Part shown: piece after piece, positions 8,801-17,616 of the stretch
How positions within the stretch are numbered: the stretch's first letter is position 1
Layout of the letters: every line of letters begins with the position of its first letter
Assembly (NCBI RefSeq): GCF_041435335.1
Contig: NZ_CP108430.1
Coordinates: 8,280,001 to 8,344,000, forward strand
Reading direction: 5' to 3'
Source of the DNA: Streptomyces sp. NBC_01283
Lineage (GTDB): Bacteria > Actinomycetota > Actinomycetes > Streptomycetales > Streptomycetaceae
Length of the DNA stretch: 64,000 nt
Position numbers and translations under genes: made by a program
Notes under the pieces: generated by a model
Databases searched by the model: none
Told to the model about the DNA's origin: nothing
What the model saw: only the letters and a program-made list of their open reading frames with translations

Positions 8801-10146
8801 GCCGCCGCCGACGGCGAGATGAGGTGCGTGGCGATCCTGCCGGCAGCGGCACGGCCCGTCCGGGCGCACGCCTCGATGGAGACGCCCTGGATGTAGTCGC
8901 CCGCCAGTTCCAGTCCTGCTACGCCCGCGACGCTCTCCCGCACCTCGGCGAGGAAGTCGGCGTGGTGCGGAAGGTAGCCGCTGTATGCCGCCTTCCAGTG
9001 CTTGACCAGGAGGTTGACGCGCTCGGCGCGCGGCGCCCCCAGGTACTTCACCAGGCGTTCCTCGGTCTCACCGGTCAGCCGGTCGATGTTCTCCGGGCTG
9101 AGGTCGGTCAGGCGGCCCTCACGCCCGCTGTAGGTGTAGCGGACGATGTGCCGTTCCTCCATGCCGTACGAACCGGCGTTGCTGCACGGCCCGTCGTCCA
9201 TGGTGAGCGCGCGTACGTCGTGGCCGAAGACGGGCCGGTCGTACTCGACCAGCACCACGGTGGAGGGGAAGTAGGTCACGTCCGAGAGCCGCCGGGCGAG
9301 GGCGGGCCGCGCGGAGCGGACGATCTCGGCGGTCGCGTAGGCCGGGGTGGCCAGCACCACGCCGTCGTAGTCGCTGGTTCGCGCGGGTGCCCCGTCCTCC
9401 GATATACGCAGTCCGGTGACCTTGCCGTCGCGGACCTCCAGGCCCTCCACCGTGGCGCCGAGCCGCACCGGGACACGCTTGGCGAAGGCGTCCAGGACCG
9501 GCTGGATGCCACCGGACAATTGGTCGTAATGGTCCATCAGCATCGACAGGTTGGTGCCGAAGGTGCCGGGGTAGACCTCGTCGGGCTCGGCCCCGTTGTT
9601 GCGGATGACCATGGGCCGCACCAGCATGTCCGTCATCTCACGCCCGAAGAACGAGCTGAGCGGGGCGTGGTCGTGGCGGGCCGACACGCCGCTGAAGTAG
9701 CGCGAGCCCAGGAAGCGGTTGCGGTCGTCGGCGCGGATGCGTGCCGCCATCGCCGCCATCCGCGCGAAGTCGCGGGCCGATCCCATCCGGCGGATGTTCT
9801 TCAGGGTCTGGCCCCGCCGCTCGCTGTCGATGGTCAGGACCTCGCCGTCCTTGATGCGGGACGCGTTGTAACCGAAGGACTCGTACGCGTCCGCGCCGAG
9901 CTCCGAGGTGAACCAGCGGAACGTGTGGTACCGGCGGCCGATGTTCTTTCCGCCCGTCATGACCTGCCGGTCGCCGAGCTTGTCGAGGCCGAAGCGGCCG
10001 CCGAGGGTCCGCTCCGCCTCGACGATTTCGACGTCGTAGCCGAGGAGGTCGAGGCGGAGCGCCGCGGTGAGGCCGGAGATGCCGGACCCCACCACCGCCA
10101 CGCGCCGCCGCCGGCTTGAGTAATCACCTGTGTGTGCCATAGCCAT
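8797..10146 (-). CDS. FAD-dependent amine oxidase/desaturase-family oxidoreductase
   Basis: A 449-residue flavoprotein. The N-terminal dinucleotide motif VVGSGISGL is followed by the acidic end of the second strand (VEIVEAE) and a GGRFG motif. This is the layout of amine oxidases, protoporphyrinogen oxidases and phytoene desaturases. The C-terminal FAD motif (LELAGDYIQGVSIEACARTGRA, split here by its context) is also seen, although the family's usual aromatic cage cannot be judged. Related proteins often sit beside cyclopropane-fatty-acid synthase homologues, as here at 25360. It starts 3 bases after the AfsA-like gene with GGAG upstream; a second ATG two codons later is possible. It could desaturate or oxidise the acyl chain. 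The substrate is inferred only from context. Confidence 0.82.
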   Translation of the reverse strand: MAMAHTGDYSSRRRRVAVVGSGISGLTAALRLDLLGYDVEIVEAERTLGGRFGLDKLGDRQVMTGGKNIGRRYHTFRWFTSELGADAYESFGYNASRIKDGEVLTIDSERRGQTLKNIRRMGSARDFARMAAMAARIRADDRNRFLGSRYFSGVSARHDHAPLSSFFGREMTDMLVRPMVIRNNGAEPDEVYPGTFGTNLSMLMDHYDQLSGGIQPVLDAFAKRVPVRLGATVEGLEVRDGKVTGLRISEDGAPARTSDYDGVVLATPAYATAEIVRSARPALARRLSDVTYFPSTVVLVEYDRPVFGHDVRALTMDDGPCSNAGSYGMEERHIVRYTYSGREGRLTDLSPENIDRLTGETEERLVKYLGAPRAERVNLLVKHWKAAYSGYLPHHADFLAEVRESVAGVAGLELAGDYIQGVSIEACARTGRAAAGRIATHLISPSAAA

Positions 10147-10149
10147 GGA

Positions 10150-11196
10150 TCAGACTCCGTGAGCTCGCGCGGTCGATTGGGGACGCGGGGCCGCGTCGGG
10201 AAGCAGGTCGATGCGGCCTTCGACGACCGGCTTGCCGAACTGCCGCAGGACCACGGCCACCGGGATGCGGCCGTCCGCGCCGGGGGCGCCGACCTCCGCC
10301 TCGTGCACCAGGTCGCCCTCGAACTCGGCGAAGTCCAGGAAGGCGGCCTCGCAGCCGACGGCGAGGGCGTGCGGGGTGGCCATCGCCCCGGCCCGGCAGG
10401 CCGCGGCGACAGCGGCCTGCCGCATGCCCTCGACCATCAGGGGACCCGGCACGTGGTCGTACTCGTGGTCGAAGAAGGCGGGGTGGTGGGGGTCGGCCGC
10501 CAGGAGGAAGCTGAATGCGCTGTCGAGTGTCCGTGCCTCGCGTTCGGGCAGGCCGATGACGACGTTGCGCGGGTTCTCGCGCCCCACTGTGGGGGCTTCG
10601 AGCCGGCGTACGGGTGTCAGCCGGGCGTCGGCCACCGGCTTCTGAGCCCGCTGGAAGGCCCGGAAGATGTCGTAGTCGTCCTGCGACATGAAGGCGAGCA
10701 CCGCGCTCAGGGTCATCGCCGGGCGTCCGCCGATCTCCATGACTCCTTCGAGGACCATGCTCACCACGTCGGAGCCCTTCCCCTGACGTTCGGCGACCCG
10801 GTAGTGCAGGTAACCCTGGAGCGCGGAGGTCCCGTCGGTGGCGTACGCCTGCGGATCCGTCACCCGCAGCGTGATCCGCTGGAGGCTGAAGGGCAGGCCG
10901 ACCGGCACCCCGACATGGCGGTGCAGCAGCACGAAGATGGACTGGCGCGCGGCCTCCGCGGACGCCAACGGGTCGTGGAAACCCGACCGTTGGTCCGACC
11001 AGAGGCTGTGGGCGCGGGGGATCTGGAAGGAGAGGTGGAAGTCGTCGTCGGACCCCTGGGCGGAGTCGGTGACGAACACCTCGCCGACCTGCCGGCGGTG
11101 GGCGAGGGAGCGGGGTACCGTCTGCTCGAAGGCCAGCTCGACGCCCGGGGGCGGCAGTTGGCCGCGCGCGGCGGTGTGCGGGATCGTGCTGGTCAT
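10150..11196 (-). CDS. AfsA/ScbA-family gamma-butyrolactone or butenolide synthase
   Basis: A 348-residue protein built of two hotdog-like AfsA repeats (about 30-150 and 190-330). The repeat hallmarks HDPLASAEAARQ in the first half and FFDHEYDHVPGPLMVEGMRQ in the second are typical. AfsA proteins join a beta-ketoacyl thioester to dihydroxyacetone phosphate, giving the precursor of A-factor-type signals. Usually such a gene lies next to a TetR-type butyrolactone receptor gene; none is visible here. Instead it overlaps its neighbour by ATGA inside a PKS operon whose last module makes a beta-ketoacyl chain, so it may be a product-forming enzyme rather than a signal synthase. The C-terminal tail is about 40 residues longer than in AfsA. 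Confidence 0.88.
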   Translation of the reverse strand: MTSTIPHTAARGQLPPPGVELAFEQTVPRSLAHRRQVGEVFVTDSAQGSDDDFHLSFQIPRAHSLWSDQRSGFHDPLASAEAARQSIFVLLHRHVGVPVGLPFSLQRITLRVTDPQAYATDGTSALQGYLHYRVAERQGKGSDVVSMVLEGVMEIGGRPAMTLSAVLAFMSQDDYDIFRAFQRAQKPVADARLTPVRRLEAPTVGRENPRNVVIGLPEREARTLDSAFSFLLAADPHHPAFFDHEYDHVPGPLMVEGMRQAAVAAACRAGAMATPHALAVGCEAAFLDFAEFEGDLVHEAEVGAPGADGRIPVAVVLRQFGKPVVEGRIDLLPDAAPRPQSTARAHGV

Positions 11197-12656
11197 CGGC
11201 TCAGCTCCGGTTCGGGCGTGTCTTGTTGTACGGGGCGCGGCACCGGGCCGCTCTGGAAGACGGGCTTGCGCATCGCGCCGCGGCGGCGGATCTCGGTGGT
11301 CGCAAGGCGACCCAACTCGCCCAGGGTGGCGCGACGTTGGCCTGGGGCGCGCAGCAGGTGCCCGCCCGTGGCGCCGAGCACCCGGGCGGGGGTGAGGACC
11401 TCCAGGACGGAGGCACGGTGGCTCAGCAGGTTGAGGACTCCGTCGACCTTGCCGTGCGCGTGCAGCCCGCGCACGACCCGCGGGACGAGGCCCGCGATGG
11501 GTCCCGCCACACCGAGGTCCGCCGCCAGGCCGTAGTACTCGGCGTACGTGCTGTCCCGCCAGCGGCCGAACTCCGCGACGGCGCGGTCGAGCCGGACGCC
11601 CGATCCGATGGCGTCACCGACCGCGTCGGCGAGCCGTTGCGCCTGGTGGAAGGCGTCACCGATGCCGCGCCCGCCCGCCGGGTCCTTGAAGTGCCCGGCG
11701 TCGCCGAGCAGTACCCAGCCGGCGCCCGCCGCTTCACGGAAGTAGCCGAAGAAGCGCCGGATGCCGTAGATCTTGCTAGCCCTGGTGGCTCCCGAGACGG
11801 CCTCGGCGATCGGCGCGCAGCGCATCGCGTGGGCCCGCAGGGAGCCGTCCAGGTCGGCGCGGAAGCTCTCCCGTTCGTGCTGCTGCGGGGAGACCCCCAC
11901 GATGTAGAGGCCGTTGTCGGCGGGGCCGCCCAGCATGTGCCGATCGCCCCAGCGGTGGAAGACGAACGTCGGGCGGGGGCCGGTGGCCGCCTCCTTGAAG
12001 TACGTCCAGTAGTAGCTGCGTTCGCCGGGGCTCACGTGGTACATGCGCGCGCCGCACGCCTCGGCGACCTTCGAGTTCCGGCCGTCCGCGCCGACCACCA
12101 GGCGGGCTCTCAGAGGTGTCTCGACGCCCCCCGACACGGCCCGGACCCCCGTCACCCGGCCGCCCTCACGGATCACCCCGACCACCCGGGTGCCCAGCCG
12201 TACCTCGGCACCGGATGCGCGGGCCGCGTCCACCAGGACCGGGTCGAGGACCTCGCGGCGAATGCACGCCGCGCCGCCCGCGTCGCCGGGCTCCTGCGGG
12301 AACGCGGCGACGCAGCGGAACTCCTCCAGGCGCATGTCGACGTGGCTCATGGTGGTGACCCCGGCCGCACGCAGCTGCCCCATCACGCCGAGGCGGTCGA
12401 GGAACGCCAGGGAGTCGGCCTGGAGGATGTTCGAGGAGAGGGTCGAGCGGATCTCGGTGGCCTGGTCGAGCACGGCGACTCGCAGACCGCGGCGCGCGAG
12501 GAGCGCGCCGAGTGTGGCTCCCGCGCAGCGCGCGCCGACGATGATCACGTCGAACTCCGCGCTTCCGCTGGGGCGTTGAACGTGGGCGAACGTCTCCCTG
12601 GCGTCGGACGGCTTGCTCTCGCCGGGCTGCCCGGCCCGCTCGGAGTGCCGGCTCAT
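11193..12656 (-). CDS. FAD-dependent oxidoreductase (geranylgeranyl reductase/halogenase-like fold)
   Basis: A 487-residue flavoprotein. After a polar 35-residue leader comes the FAD motif FDVIIVGARCAGATLG, the DG motif (VVGADGRNS) and the GD motif LLGDAGHFKDPAGGRG, followed by a helical C-terminal part. This layout is shared by aromatic hydroxylases, geranylgeranyl reductases and flavin halogenases. The halogenase WxWxIP motif is not seen, so halogenation is not supported. Hydroxylation, epoxidation or double-bond reduction are all possible. The ATG overlaps the KAS III stop by ATGA, and its own stop overlaps the AfsA-like start by ATGA. It is thus tightly coupled to both. Confidence 0.85.
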   Translation of the reverse strand: MSRHSERAGQPGESKPSDARETFAHVQRPSGSAEFDVIIVGARCAGATLGALLARRGLRVAVLDQATEIRSTLSSNILQADSLAFLDRLGVMGQLRAAGVTTMSHVDMRLEEFRCVAAFPQEPGDAGGAACIRREVLDPVLVDAARASGAEVRLGTRVVGVIREGGRVTGVRAVSGGVETPLRARLVVGADGRNSKVAEACGARMYHVSPGERSYYWTYFKEAATGPRPTFVFHRWGDRHMLGGPADNGLYIVGVSPQQHERESFRADLDGSLRAHAMRCAPIAEAVSGATRASKIYGIRRFFGYFREAAGAGWVLLGDAGHFKDPAGGRGIGDAFHQAQRLADAVGDAIGSGVRLDRAVAEFGRWRDSTYAEYYGLAADLGVAGPIAGLVPRVVRGLHAHGKVDGVLNLLSHRASVLEVLTPARVLGATGGHLLRAPGQRRATLGELGRLATTEIRRRGAMRKPVFQSGPVPRPVQQDTPEPELSR

Positions 12657-13669
12657 GACGCACCGTTCCAGCGCACGGCCGCGGCAGCCGCGAAGTCCCC
12701 GGCGTGCGCGAACCCTGACATCACCACGAGGTCGCCCTCGCGCAGTGTTCCCGCGCGGGCCGCCCGGTCGAGGGTGACGGGCACGGCGGCGCCGTACAGG
12801 TTTCCGTAGCGGTCGAAGGTGTCCAGGTGCCGTGACGCGTCCAGCTTCAGGGCCTGGCGCCAGTTCTTCAGGAAGATCCGGTTGGGCTGGTTCGTGACGA
12901 GTACGTCGATGTCGGACGGCTGCTCCCCGAGATCGGAGCAGAGCTTTCCGACGAGTTCGGGCACCAGGGTGTTGCCGCGCTGGAGAATCTCCGCCGCCTT
13001 GCCGGCGTCGAAGCCGATGTCCATCTGGCCCTCGCCCGGCTCCCAGTACTTGCGCCCGTCCGGGGTCTTGATGCCGAGGTCCACGGAGTACGCCGGGATG
13101 CTGCGGGTCCGCACGCCAAGGATCGGCGAGCCCGCGCCGGCCTCCAGGTAGGCCACTCCGCAGCCGTCTCCGGGAATCGGTGCGTGCGACAGCTTGCGCA
13201 CCTCGGACTGGGCGAACATCTGGCCCGCGGTGTTCTGCACGTTGGCGACCAGCGCGGTGCGTGCTCCTCCGTCAGCCATGATCTTCTGGGCGAGCGAGAG
13301 CATGTACGGGAACGAGGCGCAGCCGCCGTTGTGCAGGTCCACGATCCACTCGGGATCGATGCCGAGGGCGTGCGCGGCCTGGGCGCCGACGCCCATGAAC
13401 GGCTCGTCCGGCAGCAGCACGTTCGTCAGCAGGACGTCGACCTGGCCCGCGGGCTCCTTGCCGAGGCGCTCGAAGACCGGCCGGGCCGCTTTCGCGATCA
13501 TGTCGGCGGCCCGCTCGCCGGGGGCGACGTGGTGCCGGGTCGGGGGCACGCGGAACAAGGGGGTGTTGGCGAGTGGGTCAACCGGGGCGTTCTCGTTCAG
13601 GAAGAACTCTGGCCCCACCACGTTCTCGGGCAGATGGCTCCCGAAGTCGACTATGCCGACGGGCTGCAT
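12653..13669 (-). CDS. KAS III-like condensing enzyme lacking the catalytic histidine
   Basis: A 338-residue thiolase-fold protein of the FabH/KAS III group. The nucleophile Cys117 sits in HNGGCASFP and the Asn of the usual triad is kept (Asn290 in RYGNLYGA). The His of the standard H-Q-A-N motif is replaced: the sequence reads VLVTNQPN, with Asn260 at that place. A Cys-Asn-Asn set cannot decarboxylate malonyl-ACP in the usual way, so acyl transfer, ester formation or a non-decarboxylative condensation is more likely. The start at 13669 has AAGGA about 7 bases upstream and lies inside the last codons of PKS2 (19-base overlap). Confidence 0.9.
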   Translation of the reverse strand: MQPVGIVDFGSHLPENVVGPEFFLNENAPVDPLANTPLFRVPPTRHHVAPGERAADMIAKAARPVFERLGKEPAGQVDVLLTNVLLPDEPFMGVGAQAAHALGIDPEWIVDLHNGGCASFPYMLSLAQKIMADGGARTALVANVQNTAGQMFAQSEVRKLSHAPIPGDGCGVAYLEAGAGSPILGVRTRSIPAYSVDLGIKTPDGRKYWEPGEGQMDIGFDAGKAAEILQRGNTLVPELVGKLCSDLGEQPSDIDVLVTNQPNRIFLKNWRQALKLDASRHLDTFDRYGNLYGAAVPVTLDRAARAGTLREGDLVVMSGFAHAGDFAAAAAVRWNGAS

Positions 13670-16600
13670 GAAAGTTCCTTTCGAAGCCAGTCCTCGACGG
13701 TGCGTGCCGTGTGGGCGGCGTGCTCCTCGAGGAGCGAGAAGTGGTCGCCGCTGACGGGCATGACGGTGTTCGCGGACTGCCAGAACCGCCAGGCGGCGCT
13801 GTCGGGAGCGTCGGGCCCTTGCTCTGCGGTCAGGAGCAGCACGGGAGCCGTCAGCCGGTCGGCCGTCCAGTCGTCGAAGAGCCGCAGATAGCCGCCCATG
13901 GCCAGCACGCCGTCGTCGCCGAGTTCGGCGGGCGCGCCGTCCCGGTCGAGAATGCGGCCCATCGCCCAGGCGAACACCGCTTGCTGCTGGGCGGGTTCGG
14001 GCTCGTACGTGTCGATCAGCACGACCCCCTCGACCCGGTGTCCCGCGCGTTCCAGCGACGCGGCGGCGGCGTGCGCCAGGGCGCCGCCGATGGAGTGCCC
14101 GACGAGGACGAGAGGGGCGCCGTCCGCCGTGTGCAGGGCGGTGGTGGCCAGGCTGTCGACCGCCGCCCGCCACGAGCCGGGCAGCAGCGGCGATGCGCCG
14201 AGGCCGGGCAGGGTGAGCGCCGACATCCGCGGACGGCGGGCGAACCCGGCGGCGAACCGCGCGAACTGGTGGGGGCCCGATCCGGCCAGGAAGGACGGCA
14301 CGCAGACCACCATGGGCGCGGCCGGGCCGTGGGCCACCAGCACCGAATCCTGCGGGCTCCCGGGCCGTTCGGCCCTGCTGAAGGCGAGGCGGTCCGCGGC
14401 GGCCGCCTGGAGCAGCGGCACCGCGTCCGTGAGCCGTCCTCGCTGATGCAGATCCCTGAGCAGGTCGGCGGGACCGCTCGTGTCGGCGGGACCGCTCGTG
14501 CCGCTCGTTCCGCTCGTGTCGCTCGGAGCGAGCAGCGGCCGCAGATGCTCCGCGAGGGCCCCCGTGGTGGGGTGGTCGACCAGGAGGGTGGCAGGAAGGT
14601 CGAGGCCGGTGACCGAAGCCAGCCGCCGCTGGAAGCGGACGGCTCCGAGCGAGTCGATGCCGAGCTCCAGCAGCGTCAGGTCCGGGTCGATGCACCCGCC
14701 GTCCTCGTAGCCGAGGACGAGGGCCGCCTGGGTGCGGACCAGGTCGAGGACGTCTTGCTCCTGGTGCGCCGGCGTATCGGGGTACGGCTGCTCCTGTGCG
14801 GGCGGCGCCGAGGGCACCTGGTCCGTCGAGGGGCCGGGATCCGTGTTCCGTACGGTCTGCGGCACGTCGATCCAGTGGCGGCGCGGCTGGAAGGCGTACG
14901 TGGGAAGGGGCACTTGGCGGGCCGCGGACCGGGAGAGGAGGGCCCGCAGGTCGCAGGCGCCGTGCGTGTGCAGTTCGGCGAGCGCCGTCATGAGCGCGGC
15001 GGGTTCGGGCGCGTGCCCGTCGAGAGCGGGAGCGAGCACCGCGGCGGCCGGGTCGTGCAGGGCGTGCCGGGTCATCGAGGTCAGTACGCCGCTCGGCCCG
15101 AGCTCCAGGAACGCCGTCACCCCCGCGGCCTCCAGGCGGCGCACCCCGTCGTGGAAGCGGACGGGGCGCTCGGCGTGACGCACCCAGTAGCCGGGTGTGG
15201 CCAGAGCGGACGCGTCGGCGAGGTCGCCCGTCACGTTCGAGACGATCGGCAGGGTCGGCGCGTGGTAGCTCAAGTCGCTTGCCACGGCGGCCAGTTCGTC
15301 CAGCACGGGCCGCATCAAGGGGGAGTGGAAGGCGTGACTCACGTGGAGCCGGCGGGTGCGGCGGCCTTGCTCCTGCCATGGTCGCAACCAGTCCGCGAGG
15401 GGACGGGCGGCGCCGGACACGACGACCGAGCGGGGCCCGTTCACGGCGGCGACGGCCAGGTGGTCGTGGCCGCGCAGGTGTTCCAGTACCTCGTCCTCCG
15501 TCGCCTCCAGGGCGACCATCGCACCGCCCTCGGGCAGGGCCTGCATGAGCCGGCCGCGCGCGGCGACCAGGGTGCTCGCGTCGGACAGGGACAGGACCCC
15601 GGCCACATGCGCGGCGGACAGCTCGCCGACCGAGTGGCCCATCAGGAAGTCCGGGGTGTAACCCCACGACTCCAGGAGGCGGTAGAGCGCCACCTCCAGG
15701 GCGAACAGGGCCGGCTGCGTCCAGCCCGTGCGGTGCAGCAACTCCGCCTCGGGGGTGCCGTCGGGGGCCGACATCACCTGGCGCAGGGGCAGCTCCAGAT
15801 GCCGGTCGAGCTCGGCGAGGACCCCGTCCAGGGCATCGGCGAACACCGGGTGGGCAGTGGCGAGTTCGCTGCCCATGCCGACCTGCTGGGACCCCTGCCC
15901 GGAGAACAGGAAGGCGGTCTTGCGCGCTCGCGCCGCTGTCCCCAGGACGGCGTTGCCCGGCAGGTGTCCCGCGCCGAACGCCGCGAGCCCGGCGAGGAGT
16001 TCGGCGCGGGTGGTGCCGGTGAGGGCGGCGCGGTGGTCGAAGTGTGTGCGGGTGTGGGCGAGGGCGGCGGCTACCTGGGCGGGGGTGGCCTCCGGCTGTG
16101 CGGTGGTGAGGTGGGTGTGCAGGCGGCGGGCCTGGGCGTGCAGGGCGGCCGGCGTCTTGGCGGACAGCACCCACGGCACCACGGGGAGGGTCTCCGGTTC
16201 GGGGCCCGTCCCGGCATCGAGGGATCCGTCGAGTGGTGCCTCCTCCACCACGATGTGCGCGTTGCTGCCGCTGATGCCGAACGAGGACACCCCCGCCCGG
16301 CGGACCCGCTCGCCGCGCGGCCATGCGGTGGCCTCGGTCAGCAGGGAGATGGCGCCGCCGGACCAGTCGGCCTTGGGCGTGGGCCGGTCGACGTGCAGGG
16401 TCCGGGGCAGTACTTCGTGCCGCAGCGCCTGCACCATCTTGATCAGGCCGCCGACGCCCGCGGCGGCCTGGCTGTGCCCGATGTTGGACTTGAGGGAGCC
16501 CAGTCGCAGCGGGTCGGCGGTTCGCTCGCGTCCGTACACCGCCGCGAGGGCGTCGATCTCGATGGGGTCGCCGAGGGTGGTGCCGGTGCCGTGCCCCTCG

Positions 16601-17613
16601 ACCGCGTCGATGTCGTCGGGACGCAGCCGTGCCGCGGCGAGGGCTTGCGTGATGACGCGCTGCTGGGAGCCGCCGTTCGGGGCGGTCAGGCCGTTGCTGG
16701 CGCCGTCCTGGTTGACCGCGGAGCCCGCGATGACCGCCAGGACACGGTGGTTGTTGCGGCGGGCCTCGCTGAGGCGTTCGAGCAGGACGATGCCGACCCC
16801 CTCGCCCCACCCGGTGCCGTCGGCGGCCTCCGCGTACGAACGGCACCTGCCGTCCGGCGAGAGGGCGCGCTGCCTGCTGAACTCGGTGAAGACGCCCGGC
16901 GTGGACATCACCGTCACGCCGCCCGCCAGAGCCAATGAGCACTCGTCGTGGCGCAGCGCCTGGATCGCCAGGTGCACGCCCACCAGTGACGACGAACAGG
17001 CCGTGTCCACGGTGAGGGCCGGTCCCTCGAACCCCAGGACGTACGAGACACGGCCGGAGAGCACGCTGCCCGCCGAGCCGATGCCCCAGTAGCCCTCCAG
17101 CTCGTCCGGCCCCGTACGCGCCAGTTGCGCGTAGTCCTGGCCCGTCGTCCCCACGAACACACCCGTCCGCGAGCCGCGCAGGTCTCCCGGGCCGATGCCC
17201 GCGTCCTCCAGGGACTCCCAGGCGGTCTGCAGGAGCAGCCGCTGCTGCGGGTCCATGGCCAGGGCCTCGGTGCGTCCGATGCCGAAGAACTCCGCGTCGA
17301 ACTCCGTCGCCCCCTCCAGGAATCCGCCGGCCCTGGCGTACGTCGTGCCAGGGTGATCCGGGTCTTCGTGGAAGAGCCGCTCCAGGTCCCAGCCACGGTC
17401 CCCGGGGAAGTCCGCGACCACGTCGCGCCCGGCCGCGACCAGGTCCCACAGGGCGTCGGGAGAGTTCACGCCGCCGGGATAGCGGCAGGCCATGCCGACC
17501 ACGGCGACCGGCTCGTACGCGCGCTGCTCGGCCTGCCGCAACCGCGCACGGGTGTCCTGCAGTTCGGCGGTGACACGCCTGAGGTACCGCAGTGTCTTGT
17601 CATCGTCGGACAT
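13651..17613 (-). CDS. Type I PKS module 2: KS-AT(malonyl)-ACP-TE
   Basis: A 1320-residue modular synthase. Residues 1-33 form a coiled-coil docking helix. KS (34-455) has Cys206, His341 and His380. AT (about 565-880) has GHSVGE (Ser661) and HAFH (760-763), the signature of malonyl-CoA selection. ACP carries the pantetheine Ser988 in LGIDSL. TE (about 1095-1315) has GHSIGG (Ser1174) and the His in SGDHF. No KR, DH or ER is present, so the added unit stays a beta-ketone. The gene follows PKS1 by 3 bases and ends inside the KAS III-like gene. The release product would be a beta-keto acid or lactone, or the ACP-bound beta-ketoester may be taken by the AfsA-like enzyme. Confidence 0.96.
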   Translation of the reverse strand: MSDDDKTLRYLRRVTAELQDTRARLRQAEQRAYEPVAVVGMACRYPGGVNSPDALWDLVAAGRDVVADFPGDRGWDLERLFHEDPDHPGTTYARAGGFLEGATEFDAEFFGIGRTEALAMDPQQRLLLQTAWESLEDAGIGPGDLRGSRTGVFVGTTGQDYAQLARTGPDELEGYWGIGSAGSVLSGRVSYVLGFEGPALTVDTACSSSLVGVHLAIQALRHDECSLALAGGVTVMSTPGVFTEFSRQRALSPDGRCRSYAEAADGTGWGEGVGIVLLERLSEARRNNHRVLAVIAGSAVNQDGASNGLTAPNGGSQQRVITQALAAARLRPDDIDAVEGHGTGTTLGDPIEIDALAAVYGRERTADPLRLGSLKSNIGHSQAAAGVGGLIKMVQALRHEVLPRTLHVDRPTPKADWSGGAISLLTEATAWPRGERVRRAGVSSFGISGSNAHIVVEEAPLDGSLDAGTGPEPETLPVVPWVLSAKTPAALHAQARRLHTHLTTAQPEATPAQVAAALAHTRTHFDHRAALTGTTRAELLAGLAAFGAGHLPGNAVLGTAARARKTAFLFSGQGSQQVGMGSELATAHPVFADALDGVLAELDRHLELPLRQVMSAPDGTPEAELLHRTGWTQPALFALEVALYRLLESWGYTPDFLMGHSVGELSAAHVAGVLSLSDASTLVAARGRLMQALPEGGAMVALEATEDEVLEHLRGHDHLAVAAVNGPRSVVVSGAARPLADWLRPWQEQGRRTRRLHVSHAFHSPLMRPVLDELAAVASDLSYHAPTLPIVSNVTGDLADASALATPGYWVRHAERPVRFHDGVRRLEAAGVTAFLELGPSGVLTSMTRHALHDPAAAVLAPALDGHAPEPAALMTALAELHTHGACDLRALLSRSAARQVPLPTYAFQPRRHWIDVPQTVRNTDPGPSTDQVPSAPPAQEQPYPDTPAHQEQDVLDLVRTQAALVLGYEDGGCIDPDLTLLELGIDSLGAVRFQRRLASVTGLDLPATLLVDHPTTGALAEHLRPLLAPSDTSGTSGTSGPADTSGPADLLRDLHQRGRLTDAVPLLQAAAADRLAFSRAERPGSPQDSVLVAHGPAAPMVVCVPSFLAGSGPHQFARFAAGFARRPRMSALTLPGLGASPLLPGSWRAAVDSLATTALHTADGAPLVLVGHSIGGALAHAAAASLERAGHRVEGVVLIDTYEPEPAQQQAVFAWAMGRILDRDGAPAELGDDGVLAMGGYLRLFDDWTADRLTAPVLLLTAEQGPDAPDSAAWRFWQSANTVMPVSGDHFSLLEEHAAHTARTVEDWLRKELSCSPSA
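14464..14526. repeat. Tandem repeats in the ACP-TE linker of PKS2
   Basis: Two identical 18-bp units (14464-14481 and 14482-14499) are followed by three degenerate 9-bp units. They encode a Ser-Gly-Thr/Pro-Ala-Asp linker that keeps the frame, a flexible tether between ACP and thioesterase. Confidence 0.7.
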
Positions 17614-17616
17614 GGC

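Noticed and set aside
11193..12656. Flavin-dependent halogenase assignment for the FAD enzyme
   Set aside because: The fold is compatible but the WxWxIP motif was not found, so only a general oxidoreductase is claimed.
13711..16938. Long open frame on the plus strand opposite PKS2
   Set aside because: It is antisense to conserved KS/AT/ACP/TE coding sequence, has low-complexity composition (Arg/Gly/Gln-rich) and no ribosome site. High G+C third positions keep antisense frames open.
12653..17449. Single 1598-residue reading of the KAS III-like protein fused to a long N-terminal part
   Set aside because: The N-terminal part is an out-of-frame reading of PKS2. The true gene starts at 13669 after AAGGA.
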